DNA from: Rhizobium tumorigenes
GTDB taxonomy: Bacteria; Pseudomonadota; Alphaproteobacteria; Rhizobiales; Rhizobiaceae
DNA length: 64,000 bases
Assembly (NCBI RefSeq): GCF_003240565.2
Contig: NZ_CP117255.1
Coordinates: forward strand, 806,001-870,000
Reading direction: 5' to 3'
Shown here: one piece after another, positions 17,703-26,215 of the stretch
Position numbering within the stretch: the first letter of the stretch is position 1
How the letters are laid out: every line of letters begins with the position of its first letter
The notes under the pieces: model-generated
Seen by the model: the letters and a program-made list of their open reading frames with translations, nothing else
What the model was told of the DNA's origin: nothing
The model's database searches: none
Position numbers and translations under genes: made by a program

Positions 17703-18167
17703 ATGCCTTCCATCGACATGGCTGCGCGGAACGCCGGAGACCAAGATGAGACATCTACTGGCAGACTGCGATTTGCACCGGCCTTTTTGGCAAGAAAGAT
17801 GCCAATGATTCCGCAGCGAGTTCTCGTTCTTGAAGACAATCTCATCATTGCGATGGAGGCGGAGGAAATCCTTCGTGAAATCGGCTCGACCAAGGTCGAG
17901 CTGGCGTCGAACCTAGACGAAGCTTTGGCAGCCATTAACCTCGGCCAATACGATCTGGCTCTTCTCGACGTCAATCTTGGTGAAGCAATGAGCTTCAACT
18001 TTGCACGACTCCTGACCGAGCGCGGCATCCCTTTCGGTTTCGTCAGCGGATACTCCGATACGCAGGAGTTCCCGGATGACCTGCAGGATGCGCCACTGCT
18101 GGTGAAGCCATTCGACGAACGGGCCATGCTGCAGTTCCTGGCGAAGATGTTTCCGGCTACGGTCTGA
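17703..18167 (+). CDS. single-domain response regulator
   Basis: The 154-residue product has a roughly 35-residue N-terminal extension and one receiver domain. Its acidic pocket is VLVLEDN, the phospho-acceptor aspartate is in ALLDVNLG, and the switch serine and lysine are in FVSGYSD and LLVKPFD. No output domain follows. It may modulate phosphorelay or stand as a diffusible regulator. The start at 17703 is set by a strong ribosome site (AGGGGGAAGG); an upstream ATG at 17661 lacks one. No histidine kinase is nearby. Confidence 0.88.
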   Translation: MPSIDMAARNAGDQDETSTGRLRFAPAFLARKMPMIPQRVLVLEDNLIIAMEAEEILREIGSTKVELASNLDEALAAINLGQYDLALLDVNLGEAMSFNFARLLTERGIPFGFVSGYSDTQEFPDDLQDAPLLVKPFDERAMLQFLAKMFPATV

Positions 18168-18234
18168 CGCGCTTCCCGTGACAGCCTGCCTGCTTTCCAC
18201 TAGAATTGCGTCTTCATAGGGACGAGTGCGTCGG

Positions 18235-19011
18235 ATGCAGTGGCAGGACCAAGCCATAATTTTGGGTATCAAGCGCCTTGGCGAATCCAGTGTGATCGCC
18301 GAGGTGATGACTCATGGCCATGGCCGTCATCTGGGGCTCGTCCGCTCCGGCCGCTCGCGGTCGATGCAGCCTGTTCTGCAGGCAGGGAACCAGGTCGAAG
18401 TCACCTGGCGGGCCCGCCTGGATGAGCATCTCGGCGAATTTCGCATCGAGCCGGTGCGGCTGCGTGCAGCCCGGCTGATGGAAACCGCGACGGCGGTCTA
18501 CGGGGTCCAGGCGATGGCAGCACTTCTGCGGCTGCTGCCGGAGCGAGATCCCCATCCTCACCTCTACAACGCGCTCGACGTCATTCTGGAAAACCTGCAT
18601 GATCCGGCCGATGCCGGCGAACTTTTCGTGCGCTTTGAGTTGGCGGTCCTCAACGATCTCGGCTTTGGCCTGGATCTGGCGGAATGCGCTGCGACCGGCG
18701 TGCGCGAAGACCTCGTTTACGTTTCGCCGAAATCGGGCAGGGCCGTCAGCCGCGCTGCCGGTGCTCCCTGGGCAGACAAGATGCTGGCGCTTCCGGCCTT
18801 TCTGGCTGTCGGCAACGGCAAGGCTGCAGATGGGGAAAGTCTGGCCGCCGCCTTTCGCTTGAGCGGCTTCTTCCTCCACCGCCACGTCTACGAGCCGCGT
18901 GGCATCGATATCGGCGCAACCCGCCACGGTTTCGTCCAATCGGCACTGAAGGCGCTCGATCGGGCAGCCGCCGCTGAGCTTGAAGCGTCCCCGCAGGCGG
19001 TTCCGCTTTAG
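18235..19011 (+). CDS. recO: DNA repair protein RecO
   Basis: The 258-residue protein starts [19 protein letters not shown] and has the N-terminal OB fold ([13 protein letters not shown]). The helical C-terminal domain includes [11 protein letters not shown] and the [13 protein letters not shown] region. RecO loads RecA onto SSB-coated single strands with RecR. The ATG at 18235 is the usual family start; a GTG three codons upstream is also open. The next genes are convergent, so recO ends the rightward block. Confidence 0.93.
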   Translation: MQWQDQAIILGIKRLGESSVIAEVMTHGHGRHLGLVRSGRSRSMQPVLQAGNQVEVTWRARLDEHLGEFRIEPVRLRAARLMETATAVYGVQAMAALLRLLPERDPHPHLYNALDVILENLHDPADAGELFVRFELAVLNDLGFGLDLAECAATGVREDLVYVSPKSGRAVSRAAGAPWADKMLALPAFLAVGNGKAADGESLAAAFRLSGFFLHRHVYEPRGIDIGATRHGFVQSALKALDRAAAAELEASPQAVPL

Positions 19012-19024
19012 GTTGTCGCGCCAC

Positions 19025-19873
19025 TCAGCGCCGTTTGAACGCCCAGCCCTCGGTGCGCTCTTCTATGATTTTCACGGTGCTACCGACCTCGATCATGCCT
19101 TCACCTCGGGGCACAGTATTCCAGCCGAACAGCGGGCCGGGCACGCGCCGGTCTGCGGACATCCTCAGGCGTCCCACGGAAGGCATCGGGTTGGCGACAT
19201 CGCGAGAGCCGGTGAACTGATCCTGCGTGATCATAATGCAGCGGGCGCAGGGCTTGACAAGATCAAGCCTCAGGCCGTCAATCTCGATTGCCGCCCAACG
19301 ATCCTCCTGCCACGGCTCCGCACAGTCGATGACGATGTTCGGGCGGAAGCGGTCCATTCCAACCGGCGACGAGCCATGGGTGGCAAGGTCCTCGTTCAGC
19401 GCGGCCAGCGAACCGGTTGTCGTCAAAAGGATCTGGAAGCCATCGGCAAAGGTCACCGGCGCTGCATTTCCGACCCAGGCCTCCTCCGCGATGCGTTCCG
19501 ATGCTTCGTCGAAAATCGCGAGTTTCACATCTCGCCCGAGCCAGCCGGACAGTGACCGGTTGGTTGCCTCATCGGCAACGGCGGCACTAACGATCGACTT
19601 CCAGATGTCCACGTCGAGACGCGCGACTAGGCTGGAGCGCTGGACGACGACATCGCTCTTGCCGTCCATGCGCAGGCTTAGCGATTCTTCGGTGATTTCA
19701 ACGGTTATCCGGGCCAGCAGCGGAAGTTCGCGCTGGGTGATCGCCTGCCCGTCGGGAGCCACCACCATTGCGCGTCGGTCGCCGACGAGGCCGAAGGCAT
19801 CCACCGCAGACGCCTTCAACGCGACGCCGCGTGCGCTCTTCACGGGGTAGATGAACAGGTCACTGATACGCAT
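19025..19873 (-). CDS. MOSC domain-containing protein
   Basis: The 282-residue protein has the MOSC N-terminal beta-barrel start (MRISDLFIYPVKSARGV, VGDRRAMVV). The C-terminal MOSC domain (about 120-265) has RFRPNIVID, the conserved cysteine in PCARCIMITQD, and GPLFGWN. MOSC proteins bind sulphur or molybdenum cofactor in reductase systems that detoxify N-hydroxylated compounds. The substrate is unknown here. The gene is 8 bp downstream of the HD protein gene, likely the same operon. Confidence 0.88.
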   Translation of the reverse strand: MRISDLFIYPVKSARGVALKASAVDAFGLVGDRRAMVVAPDGQAITQRELPLLARITVEITEESLSLRMDGKSDVVVQRSSLVARLDVDIWKSIVSAAVADEATNRSLSGWLGRDVKLAIFDEASERIAEEAWVGNAAPVTFADGFQILLTTTGSLAALNEDLATHGSSPVGMDRFRPNIVIDCAEPWQEDRWAAIEIDGLRLDLVKPCARCIMITQDQFTGSRDVANPMPSVGRLRMSADRRVPGPLFGWNTVPRGEGMIEVGSTVKIIEERTEGWAFKRR

Positions 19874-19881
19874 GCTGCCTC

Positions 19882-20535
19882 TCAGATTTCATCGATGAAC
19901 ATCGAAAGCACGGTTTTAAGGCGTTCGTGCCGCGCCTTGGCCATGGCCGCCCCGGTCTTGGTCTGGAATTGATCGGCCAGTTTGAACAGCTTTGTCTCGA
20001 AATGGTCAATTGCAAAGCGCTTGTCGTCGAGCGGTCGTTGGGTAGCCAGAGGATCGAGCGGATCGTAGAGGCCGGAGCCAAGCCGACCGGCGATGTAGAA
20101 GCACCTGGCAACGCCCACCATGCCGATCGCATCGAGCCGGTCGGCATCCTGCAATATCCTCGCCTCCAACGTCTGCGGCGGTAGGTTGGCGGAAAAGCTG
20201 TGGGTGGTAATGGCGTGCGCCACGGCGGCAATGTCGTCAGGCGCCCACCCGATGCCCGCAAGGATGCCTGATGCCTTGTCTGCCGCAAGCGCGGAGGCCT
20301 GATGACGTAGGGCCGAATCTTTCTCGACAGAAACACAATCGTGCAGCAGGACAGCCGCCGTCAGGATACGCCCGTCTCCTCCATCCACCGAGAGGATACG
20401 CATCGCGTTTTTGAACACCCGCAAGATATGCGCGATATCATGGGAGCCATCGTTGCTATCCGTTGCATGGGCTACAAGAGAAGATGCCAGTGCACCGAAC
20501 GGAGAAAAGGCATCCGCCAGCAGGGTATCACGCAT
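19882..20535 (-). CDS. HD domain phosphohydrolase
   Basis: The 217-residue cytosolic protein has a class HD metal site: HDIAHILRVFKNA, LTAAVLLHDCVSVEK, HAITTHSF and LQDADRLDAIG. The motif order matches the YpgQ/metal-dependent phosphohydrolase type acting on nucleotides, although the substrate is unknown. It is transcribed with the MOSC gene. The GC-rich coding ends abruptly at the AT-richer intergenic region to the right. Confidence 0.88.
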   Translation of the reverse strand: MRDTLLADAFSPFGALASSLVAHATDSNDGSHDIAHILRVFKNAMRILSVDGGDGRILTAAVLLHDCVSVEKDSALRHQASALAADKASGILAGIGWAPDDIAAVAHAITTHSFSANLPPQTLEARILQDADRLDAIGMVGVARCFYIAGRLGSGLYDPLDPLATQRPLDDKRFAIDHFETKLFKLADQFQTKTGAAMAKARHERLKTVLSMFIDEI

Positions 20536-20709
20536 CGCCGTTCCGATCGTTCATGGAGAATCGGCCCGATTGGACCGGACCTGATCCTAGCTGATCGATG
20601 GCGGGAGACGATAGTCGTGATCCACGGTGCTGTTGTTTGCAATCGTGAAATCGCGTGCCGCAGATTGCAGAATCACATTGGTGAGGTCGTTAAGGTGGAA
20701 CTGACTATG

Positions 20710-20762
20710 GTTAATGACCATTAACTTTTTGCTTTGACGCGGACCGCAAATCGGTTTAGTCA
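20710..20762 (+). promoter_or_regulatory. candidate promoter with upstream palindrome for the EF-hand gene
   Basis: TTGACG (20734-20739) and TAGTCA (20757-20762) are 17 bp apart. Just upstream a perfect palindrome GTTAATG-AC-CATTAAC (20710-20725) is centred about 50 bp ahead of the expected start point, where activators often bind. TTAA half-sites resemble CtrA boxes, but the spacing is 6 rather than 7. The rest of the 300-bp gap holds no gene. Confidence 0.4.
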
Positions 20763-20835
20763 TTAAGAAATCATTTAAATTGTACTGCGTCTAACCGACG
20801 TCGCATGAGGCGGCACCTTCCCTAGGAGGTTCCCG

Positions 20836-21171
20836 ATGTCCCATGTATCGGTATCAACATCTTCATATCCCTATCGCGGAACGCTTCTTCGCCTCGATGC
20901 CAACGGCGACGGGCTGTTGAGCCGTGAAGAGATTGCTGCAGATCAGCGCCCCGGCATTATGGCTAACGATATCGACGAGCAGCCAAGCGTCAGCACTAGC
21001 AGCAGTGCACTCGTCAGTCTGGTCGCAAAGCTTATGCAAATCCCGAGCAATGGAAATGGAGCCTCTCTACTGGGCAGCACCGCCTCTGCGGATTCCGAAA
21101 ACGACGCTCAGCCAACCGATATCTACCGCAACACCTATGGCCAGTATACCCTGGATGACATGGCGGCCTAA
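20836..21171 (+). CDS. small EF-hand domain protein
   Basis: The 111-residue protein has one canonical calcium-binding loop, DANGDGLLSREE, at about residues 21-32. The rest is low in complexity and serine-rich and ends with YGQYTLDDMAA. No signal peptide is obvious, so it may be cytosolic or leave the cell by a type I route. It starts after a strong AGGAGG. Similar short EF-hand proteins occur in rhizobia, but no function is known to me. A hairpin follows 15 bp after the stop. Confidence 0.75.
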   Translation: MSHVSVSTSSYPYRGTLLRLDANGDGLLSREEIAADQRPGIMANDIDEQPSVSTSSSALVSLVAKLMQIPSNGNGASLLGSTASADSENDAQPTDIYRNTYGQYTLDDMAA

Positions 21172-21185
21172 CCGGCTTTCTTGAA

Positions 21186-21209
21186 GATACCTCGCGAATG
21201 GCAGGTATC
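21186..21209 (+). terminator. stem-loop after the EF-hand gene
   Basis: GATACCT and AGGTATC form a perfect 7-bp stem with a 10-nt loop. No T tract follows, so it may be a weak terminator, an mRNA end stabiliser, or an operator. The remaining gap to 21430 shows nothing clear. Confidence 0.35.
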
Positions 21210-21429
21210 GCCCTCGTTTAACGATTTCGATTTGCGTCCACCTACACTTTTTATAGCCGGCAGACATTGCTGGCCTGATTTGCCTACCAGCGATGATCGC
21301 CTGGTTTTCCAGCCCCACCCGTCTTGAGCAGTTGTGATTGCGAAGGCACTTCATACGCCGCAACCGAACCGACGTGCGCCGATGCGCCGAAGGAACGGCC
21401 CATTTATTTCCGCTACGGAGACCACGGCA

Positions 21430-21636
21430 ATGTTGAAAACTGTTCATTTTCCGCAAGGAATACATATTCTTGGATCACAGGCCGCTTCTGCCCCCGGTAC
21501 GGAGATCGAAAGCGGGGTCAGGCACGACGCACTCGAGGAATATCTCGCCGAGATGCAGGCCGAGATGTCCGCCTACACGGACCAGGCCGCACTCCACGAT
21601 TTCGGCCGTTTTCTACCCGCCAACAGCGCCGTATAA
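21430..21636 (+). CDS. hypothetical 68-residue protein
   Basis: The frame beginning MLKTVHFPQGIHILGSQAA has GGAG 9 bp upstream of the ATG and ends ...AALHDFGRFLPANSAV. An acidic helix (DALEEYLAEMQAEMSAYTDQ) occupies the middle. There is no signal peptide, and I do not recognise a family. An in-frame upstream extension to 21334 lacks a ribosome site. It stands alone after the EF-hand gene and converges on the MscS gene. Confidence 0.5.
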   Translation: MLKTVHFPQGIHILGSQAASAPGTEIESGVRHDALEEYLAEMQAEMSAYTDQAALHDFGRFLPANSAV

Positions 21637-21675
21637 TCGGCATATTAGACAGGCTCTTATCTCGAAGGGCGCGCA

Positions 21676-22482
21676 TCAGGAAATCTCGATCTCCTTGGCA
21701 TCAAGGGATGCCTTGGTCTTGCGCATCATCTCGCGCGTTGTGGTGCTCCAGCCGCCAGTGCTCACCCAGTATTGCAACGTCACGCTGATGGTCCCGCCGA
21801 GGCTGTTGACATAGGCCGTCGGCGCGGGTGTTTTTTCGACATTGGGATCGCCTTCTGCTATTTCCATCAGCGTCGCCAGCACGGCGTCGATGTCGCCTTT
21901 CGAGCTAACGCCGATGGTGATCTTGTGCTTGCGGCTGGGCTCACGGCTGAAATTGGTGATTGGCGTGTTCCAAAGCGTCGAGTTCGGGGCCAATCGGTAA
22001 AGGCCTTCCGCCGTCCTTAGCTCCGTGGCGAACAGCCCGATTTCCTTGACAGTGCCGGTCACGCTTCCCGTCTCGATATACTCGCCGACCCTGAAAGGCC
22101 GCAGCACCAGCAGCATGATGCCGGCAGCGATATTCTGAAGCGTGCCCTGCAGGGCTAGCCCGACTGCAAGGCCCGCAGCCCCGAGAGCGGCGATGATCGA
22201 TGCCGTCTGCACGCCGAACTGGCCGAGCACGGTGACGAACACCAGGATGAGCAGGCCGTAATAGAGCACATTGGTGAAAAAGCGCGCCAGTGTTTCATCG
22301 ATGCCGTGGACGCGGGAAATGCCTGCGAACGCCCAGCGGCTGATGAAACCGGCCAGAACCCAGCCGGAAATGAGCAGGATCAGCGCTCCCATAATCGAAA
22401 ACGTATATTGAACGGCCAGCGCACTTGCCTGGGTCAAGGCAGTGCGTGTGGCGACGATGAGGTTCGCTGCCTGATTTTCCAT
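21676..22482 (-). CDS. small-conductance mechanosensitive channel (MscS family)
   Basis: The 268-residue product has three transmembrane segments within the first 130 residues. The pore helix GLAVGLALQGTLQNIAAG is followed by RPFRVGEYIE and a cytosolic beta domain (PITNFSREPSRK). It opens under membrane tension to release solutes. The ATG at 22482 is preferred; a TTG at 22545 overlaps the upstream phosphatase stop and is an alternative. It is the last gene of the leftward series that includes ygfZ. Confidence 0.9.
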   Translation of the reverse strand: MENQAANLIVATRTALTQASALAVQYTFSIMGALILLISGWVLAGFISRWAFAGISRVHGIDETLARFFTNVLYYGLLILVFVTVLGQFGVQTASIIAALGAAGLAVGLALQGTLQNIAAGIMLLVLRPFRVGEYIETGSVTGTVKEIGLFATELRTAEGLYRLAPNSTLWNTPITNFSREPSRKHKITIGVSSKGDIDAVLATLMEIAEGDPNVEKTPAPTAYVNSLGGTISVTLQYWVSTGGWSTTTREMMRKTKASLDAKEIEIS

Positions 22483-22541
22483 GATGATAGACCAGCCTTT
22501 TCTACAATGTCGGGCGGTAGATGGAGCAATTGCCAGCCCGG

Positions 22542-23066
22542 TCAACCAGCCGGGTCTAGCGGTAAGACAAAAGGCATGTTGCCGTCGCTGTCCGCACCGC
22601 GCCCAGCAGACTTGACTGCTGCGACCAGTCGACCCTGCCGCCCGAGCAACTGATCGCCAAAAGCCACCAGCCGTGAATTCGGCGTTGCCTGCGGCGAGGC
22701 GCGGCGCAGGCGAGCGACAAGCGCGACGTCATCGACATCGGGATCTATTGCCAGTGACGCGATCAGCGCTGCTGCCGGCGAACGGGAAACGCCCATCCAG
22801 CAGTGGATCAGCAATGGGGCGGAGCGGTCCCAACTCCGCGCAAAGGCGATGATCTGCTCGGCATGGGCTTCCTGGGGTGCGACCAGCTTGTCATTGCCGG
22901 CAAAGACGATGTCGTTCATGCCGAGCAGCAGATGGCGGTTGGCCGAGATCACCGCGGGCCGGTGGAAGCTGTGCTGTTCGGCCATCAGGCTTATCATCTC
23001 GCGGGCTCCATGGCGCACAGCCATCTCGGCAATGCGTTCCAGCGGTGAAACGACGATGTCGCTCAT
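22542..23066 (-). CDS. protein tyrosine/dual-specificity phosphatase-like protein
   Basis: The 174-residue protein carries the phosphatase P-loop HCWMGVSRS, with catalytic cysteine and arginine at the usual CX5R spacing, at about residues 88-96. An upstream aspartate in LLGMNDIVF could act as general acid. The substrate is unknown. Its ATG overlaps the stop of the HD gene upstream (ATGA), and MscS follows, so it sits inside a coupled operon. Confidence 0.85.
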   Translation of the reverse strand: MSDIVVSPLERIAEMAVRHGAREMISLMAEQHSFHRPAVISANRHLLLGMNDIVFAGNDKLVAPQEAHAEQIIAFARSWDRSAPLLIHCWMGVSRSPAAALIASLAIDPDVDDVALVARLRRASPQATPNSRLVAFGDQLLGRQGRLVAAVKSAGRGADSDGNMPFVLPLDPAG

Positions 23067-23683
23067 CGTACGGAACTCGCGGATCTGCGTCTCTCTGCCT
23101 CCAGCGCCTCGAACCGGGCGAGGAACAGCGCTTGCGCCTCTATGGCGGGCAGGGGGTCGATCGGCAGCATCTCCTGGACGATATCGCGCGGCTGGCCGAA
23201 GAATTTTCTAGCCTCCGAAGGAGTGAAACCGGCGAGAACGGTCGCTTCGAAATAGGCGGCGATGGTGTCCGCCTTCTTGATGTTGTCCTTGAGCAAGCGC
23301 GACGGATGGGCTGGCAGGCCGAAGCGCAGGTGGATTGCGGCTTCGAGCCGCTTTTCCACGGCCTTGTAGCCGCCGCCGACCACCGCCTTAAACGGCGAAA
23401 TCATGTCGCCGATGACATATTCCGGTGCGTCATGCAGCAAGGCCATAAGCAGGTCATCGGCAGTAGTCGGCACGATCCGCCGCAGGATATCCTCTACGAC
23501 GAGACAATGCTGTGCGACCGAAAATGCGTTGCTACCAGACGTCTGGCCGTTCCAGCGGGCGACGCGCGCCAACCCGTGGGCAATATCTCCGATTTCGACG
23601 TCGAGCGGCGAGGGATCGAGCAAATCGAGACGGCGCCCCGACAGCATGCGCTGCCACGCGCGCGGTTCTTTCGTCAATGTCAC
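23063..23683 (-). CDS. HD domain phosphohydrolase (YfbR/5'-nucleotidase-like)
   Basis: The 206-residue protein has HD-type metal residues: the histidine in SVAQHCLVVEDIL, LLMALLHDAPEYVIGDMISP, and a later aspartate in KKADTIAAYFEAT. The pattern resembles YfbR 5'-deoxynucleotidases. GTG 23683 is chosen because it overlaps the ygfZ stop (GTGA); an upstream in-frame codon at 23728 lies inside ygfZ. The next gene is a phosphatase overlapping by 4 bp. Confidence 0.85.
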   Translation of the reverse strand: MTLTKEPRAWQRMLSGRRLDLLDPSPLDVEIGDIAHGLARVARWNGQTSGSNAFSVAQHCLVVEDILRRIVPTTADDLLMALLHDAPEYVIGDMISPFKAVVGGGYKAVEKRLEAAIHLRFGLPAHPSRLLKDNIKKADTIAAYFEATVLAGFTPSEARKFFGQPRDIVQEMLPIDPLPAIEAQALFLARFEALEAERRRSASSVR

Positions 23684-24519
23684 GCCGTGGCCTCGTCGGC
23701 CTTGCTTGGGAATGAAAGCCCGGACCATGCGGGCAGGGCCAATGACACCGGCAGTTCGCCTGCAAGGATAGGCATGTCGCTCGCCATGGCCTCTCCCGCC
23801 CTGTCGATGCGGACGATGGCAAGGCCTCTGTTGGCGGAGACTGAGCCCAATGTGCCGATCGGCTTCCCGCCGGCAAGAAGAGGCGTTCCAGTTTCCGGAA
23901 GATCGGCATCAGCCGAGACCAGCACCAGCCGCTTGCGGGCGGTGCCGCGATGCTGCATGCGCGACACCACTTCCTGGCCGACATAGCATCCCTTCCGGAA
24001 GGAGAGCCCGCCGTTCAGATCCATCAGCACATCATGGGGAAATGCGTCCTGCAGCGAAAAGTCGATGCCGGAGGAGGGAACGCCCGCTGCAATGCGCGCG
24101 GTATCGTAGATGGCGACGGCACCGTCACCGTGAGCGCCTGGAACGCGGTGAAGTGCAATGCCCGCCTTTGCAAAGCGGCTGTCGGCATAGCCGCTGTTGT
24201 CAGCGTCGCCCCAGCTGACGGTAACGCCCTGATCGTCGGAAGCCGTAATCTCGACCGCCGCCCGAAGTCGATACATCGAAAGCCGCTTCAGCAACGCTTC
24301 GCCCTGGACGCTGTCCGTCTCGACGACAAAGCCGTCGCCGTTGCGCCAGATCATGAAGTCGAACATTATTTTGCCCTGCGGTGTCAGCAGGGCTCCCGGA
24401 CGTGCTTCGCTTGCAGCAAGTGCGCCGAGATCGGTGGTGATCAGGTTTTGCAGGAATGATTCGGCCTCTGCGCCGGTGATGCGCAGCAGCGAGCGATCAT
24501 TGAGAAATACGGCTGGCAT
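23680..24519 (-). CDS. ygfZ: folate-binding protein YgfZ/GcvT-like
   Basis: The 279-residue protein has the YgfZ signature KGCYVGQEVVSR near residue 180 and the folate-binding N-terminal region (LITTDLGAL, LLTPQGKIMFDF). YgfZ/IBA57 proteins help mature certain iron-sulphur enzymes with tetrahydrofolate. The start MPAVFLNDRS is chosen by similarity to the family; an in-frame start 20 codons upstream is possible. It heads the tightly overlapping trio with the HD and phosphatase genes. Confidence 0.92.
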   Translation of the reverse strand: MPAVFLNDRSLLRITGAEAESFLQNLITTDLGALAASEARPGALLTPQGKIMFDFMIWRNGDGFVVETDSVQGEALLKRLSMYRLRAAVEITASDDQGVTVSWGDADNSGYADSRFAKAGIALHRVPGAHGDGAVAIYDTARIAAGVPSSGIDFSLQDAFPHDVLMDLNGGLSFRKGCYVGQEVVSRMQHRGTARKRLVLVSADADLPETGTPLLAGGKPIGTLGSVSANRGLAIVRIDRAGEAMASDMPILAGELPVSLALPAWSGLSFPSKADEATA

Positions 24520-24597
24520 GGGCAATCCGTCACGTTTGTGATGAGGCCTGAAAATAGGCATGACGGGAGACGATCGCAAGTTCCCGCCGCTGGCAGG

Positions 24598-25347
24598 CTA
24601 TTCGCTGGCCGAGAAGAACTTCCACTTGCCGTCAGGAGTGATTCCCACCCGGTAGAAATTGTAGCCACCGAACTCCAGCATGTCGGAGTAGTCGCCGGCC
24701 GTGACGATCCGCATCAGGTCGACCTTTTCAGGCGCCGTCAGCGTCTTGATGTCTTTTTCGGCGAAGTACGGCCACACATACATTTCATTCGGCGTCCCCT
24801 GGCCGACATGGGCAAAGCCGGTCGATAGGAGGTCGAGAAGGATCGACATCACCTCGATACCGTCCTTGTCGCCGGAGAGGTCGTGAAGGGACTTGATAGG
24901 GTCTTCGCCCGGATCGTCAGCCGTTACCTGCGTCTGGTTAAGACCGCCGCCGACATTCATCAGCGGGCGCAGGCGTTCCGGATCGCCGGAGGCGGCGGCC
25001 TCGACGATGGCCTCGCGCAATTTGCGCACCGCGTCAGGCGCCTTGTTGATATCAAAGAGGAATTCGACAGATTTGGTTGGAGTGCCGCTCGCTGGCGCAC
25101 TGTCGCCCGTGCTTGGCGCAGCCTGGCTGTTCACCAGCGGGTCAGGCATGGGGATGCCCTTGCTGGGTGCTTCCAATGCCTGCAGGACGGGCTTCTCGCG
25201 TGGTGTAGCAGGAGCTTGCTTCACAGCATCGTTAAGGAGCGAAAATGCAAAGGCGGGTGCGGCCGACATGGCGCTTGCTGCCAGAAGCGTCGCAGCCATC
25301 ACGGAGGTGACAGACTGTCGCAGAACATCGCCCATGGCACGCGGCAT
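24598..25347 (-). CDS. exported hypothetical protein
   Basis: The 249-residue protein has a signal peptide (SVTSVMAATLLAASAMSAAPAF, cleavage near AFA). A proline/alanine-rich linker and a globular domain with FGGYNFYRVGITPDGKW at the end follow. The pattern resembles rhizobial conserved periplasmic proteins of unknown function. ATG 25347 follows AAGAGA; the long upstream extension is arginine-rich and unlikely to be coding. It lies 16 bp after the 86-residue gene. Confidence 0.8.
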   Translation of the reverse strand: MPRAMGDVLRQSVTSVMAATLLAASAMSAAPAFAFSLLNDAVKQAPATPREKPVLQALEAPSKGIPMPDPLVNSQAAPSTGDSAPASGTPTKSVEFLFDINKAPDAVRKLREAIVEAAASGDPERLRPLMNVGGGLNQTQVTADDPGEDPIKSLHDLSGDKDGIEVMSILLDLLSTGFAHVGQGTPNEMYVWPYFAEKDIKTLTAPEKVDLMRIVTAGDYSDMLEFGGYNFYRVGITPDGKWKFFSASE

Positions 25348-25363
25348 AAAAGATCTCTTGAGG

Positions 25364-25624
25364 TTATTGCAGGGAACGGATCGGCGAGAACTCGCCCGAC
25401 AACATGCGTTCGCGGAGCGATTCGAGCAAGGCCTCGGCACCCTGTTCGCCCTGAAGACGAATGGTCTCGCGCAAGGCATGGGCGATGGCTGCGCCGGCAA
25501 TGATTTCCGGTTCGATACCATCGGCTACACCGTCAGCCCAGGCTTCGTTCTGATATTCCAGAGCCGCCTGCATCTTCTCATGGACGATCATGTCGTCGAT
25601 GTCGTTGAGGCTTGGTTCCATCAT
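25364..25624 (-). CDS. conserved hypothetical 86-residue protein
   Basis: An acidic helical protein (NDIDDMIVHEKMQAALEYQN ... LLESLRERMLSGEFSPIRSL) with no signal peptide, cysteines or recognised domain. Two ATGs in tandem start it. It is close to the exported protein gene downstream and probably cotranscribed with it. I cannot assign a function. Confidence 0.7.
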   Translation of the reverse strand: MMEPSLNDIDDMIVHEKMQAALEYQNEAWADGVADGIEPEIIAGAAIAHALRETIRLQGEQGAEALLESLRERMLSGEFSPIRSLQ

Positions 25625-25730
25625 TTTCTTTATCCTCGAGAACGCCCGGTGTACTTACTGCCCGGTTAACAAGTTTAACAGCCTTTTCCTAAAACGACAC
25701 GGGTCGCTATGGAAAGAGGTTAATAAAGCG

Positions 25731-26156
25731 TCAATTTCCGAACCGCGCAGTTATTTCGCCAGCGAGTGTTGCGCCTTCGTTACGGTACTGCTGTTCGGCG
25801 GTCATAGCCTGTGGCGTGCAATCCGTATAGACGGAAGCGAAAGATCTATAGCCACGGTTGAATGCAGCAGTCATTCGTTCCTTCCTTTTCGGCTCGTTCT
25901 TCGTCTCCGTGTCCAACAGTTTTTGCATGGCTTCGCGCCAATCTTGCGGCTCTGTTGGCGCACACAGGTGCCGAAGATAGGTCACCGAACCCAGAATTTC
26001 ACCCAGCCGCAGCAGCTTATCGTCGTATGGCGCAGGCGTCCCCGCATCTGCCGGCGGCGGATCCGGTGCAGGCTCTGCCTTGGGCGACGCCGCCTCAGCC
26101 TGGATGCAGCACAGCGATAGCAACAGCGAGATGACGATGACAGGCCGTGGAATCAT
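25731..26156 (-). CDS. TIGR02301 family exported protein
   Basis: The 141-residue precursor has a signal peptide (MIPRPVIVISLLLSLCCIQA). The family-typical core follows: DDKLLRLGEILGSVTYLRHL, WREAMQKLLDTE, FNRGYRSFASVY and a terminal GEITARFGN. Two cysteines (in HLCAP and TDCTP) may pair. The family is restricted to Alphaproteobacteria and has no assigned role. The start at 26156 begins the signal peptide; the upstream extension is not supported. The Nudix gene ends 59 bp upstream. Confidence 0.85.
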   Translation of the reverse strand: MIPRPVIVISLLLSLCCIQAEAASPKAEPAPDPPPADAGTPAPYDDKLLRLGEILGSVTYLRHLCAPTEPQDWREAMQKLLDTETKNEPKRKERMTAAFNRGYRSFASVYTDCTPQAMTAEQQYRNEGATLAGEITARFGN

Positions 26157-26215
26157 CGCGCCAGTTGACAGGCTGCGGAGGCTGCGAGCAAGTGGTCTGG
26201 CCGCTTCTCCCGCAA

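Noticed and set aside
20710..20780. CtrA binding sites
   Set aside because: TTAA half-sites are spaced 6 and 8 bp apart instead of the required 7.
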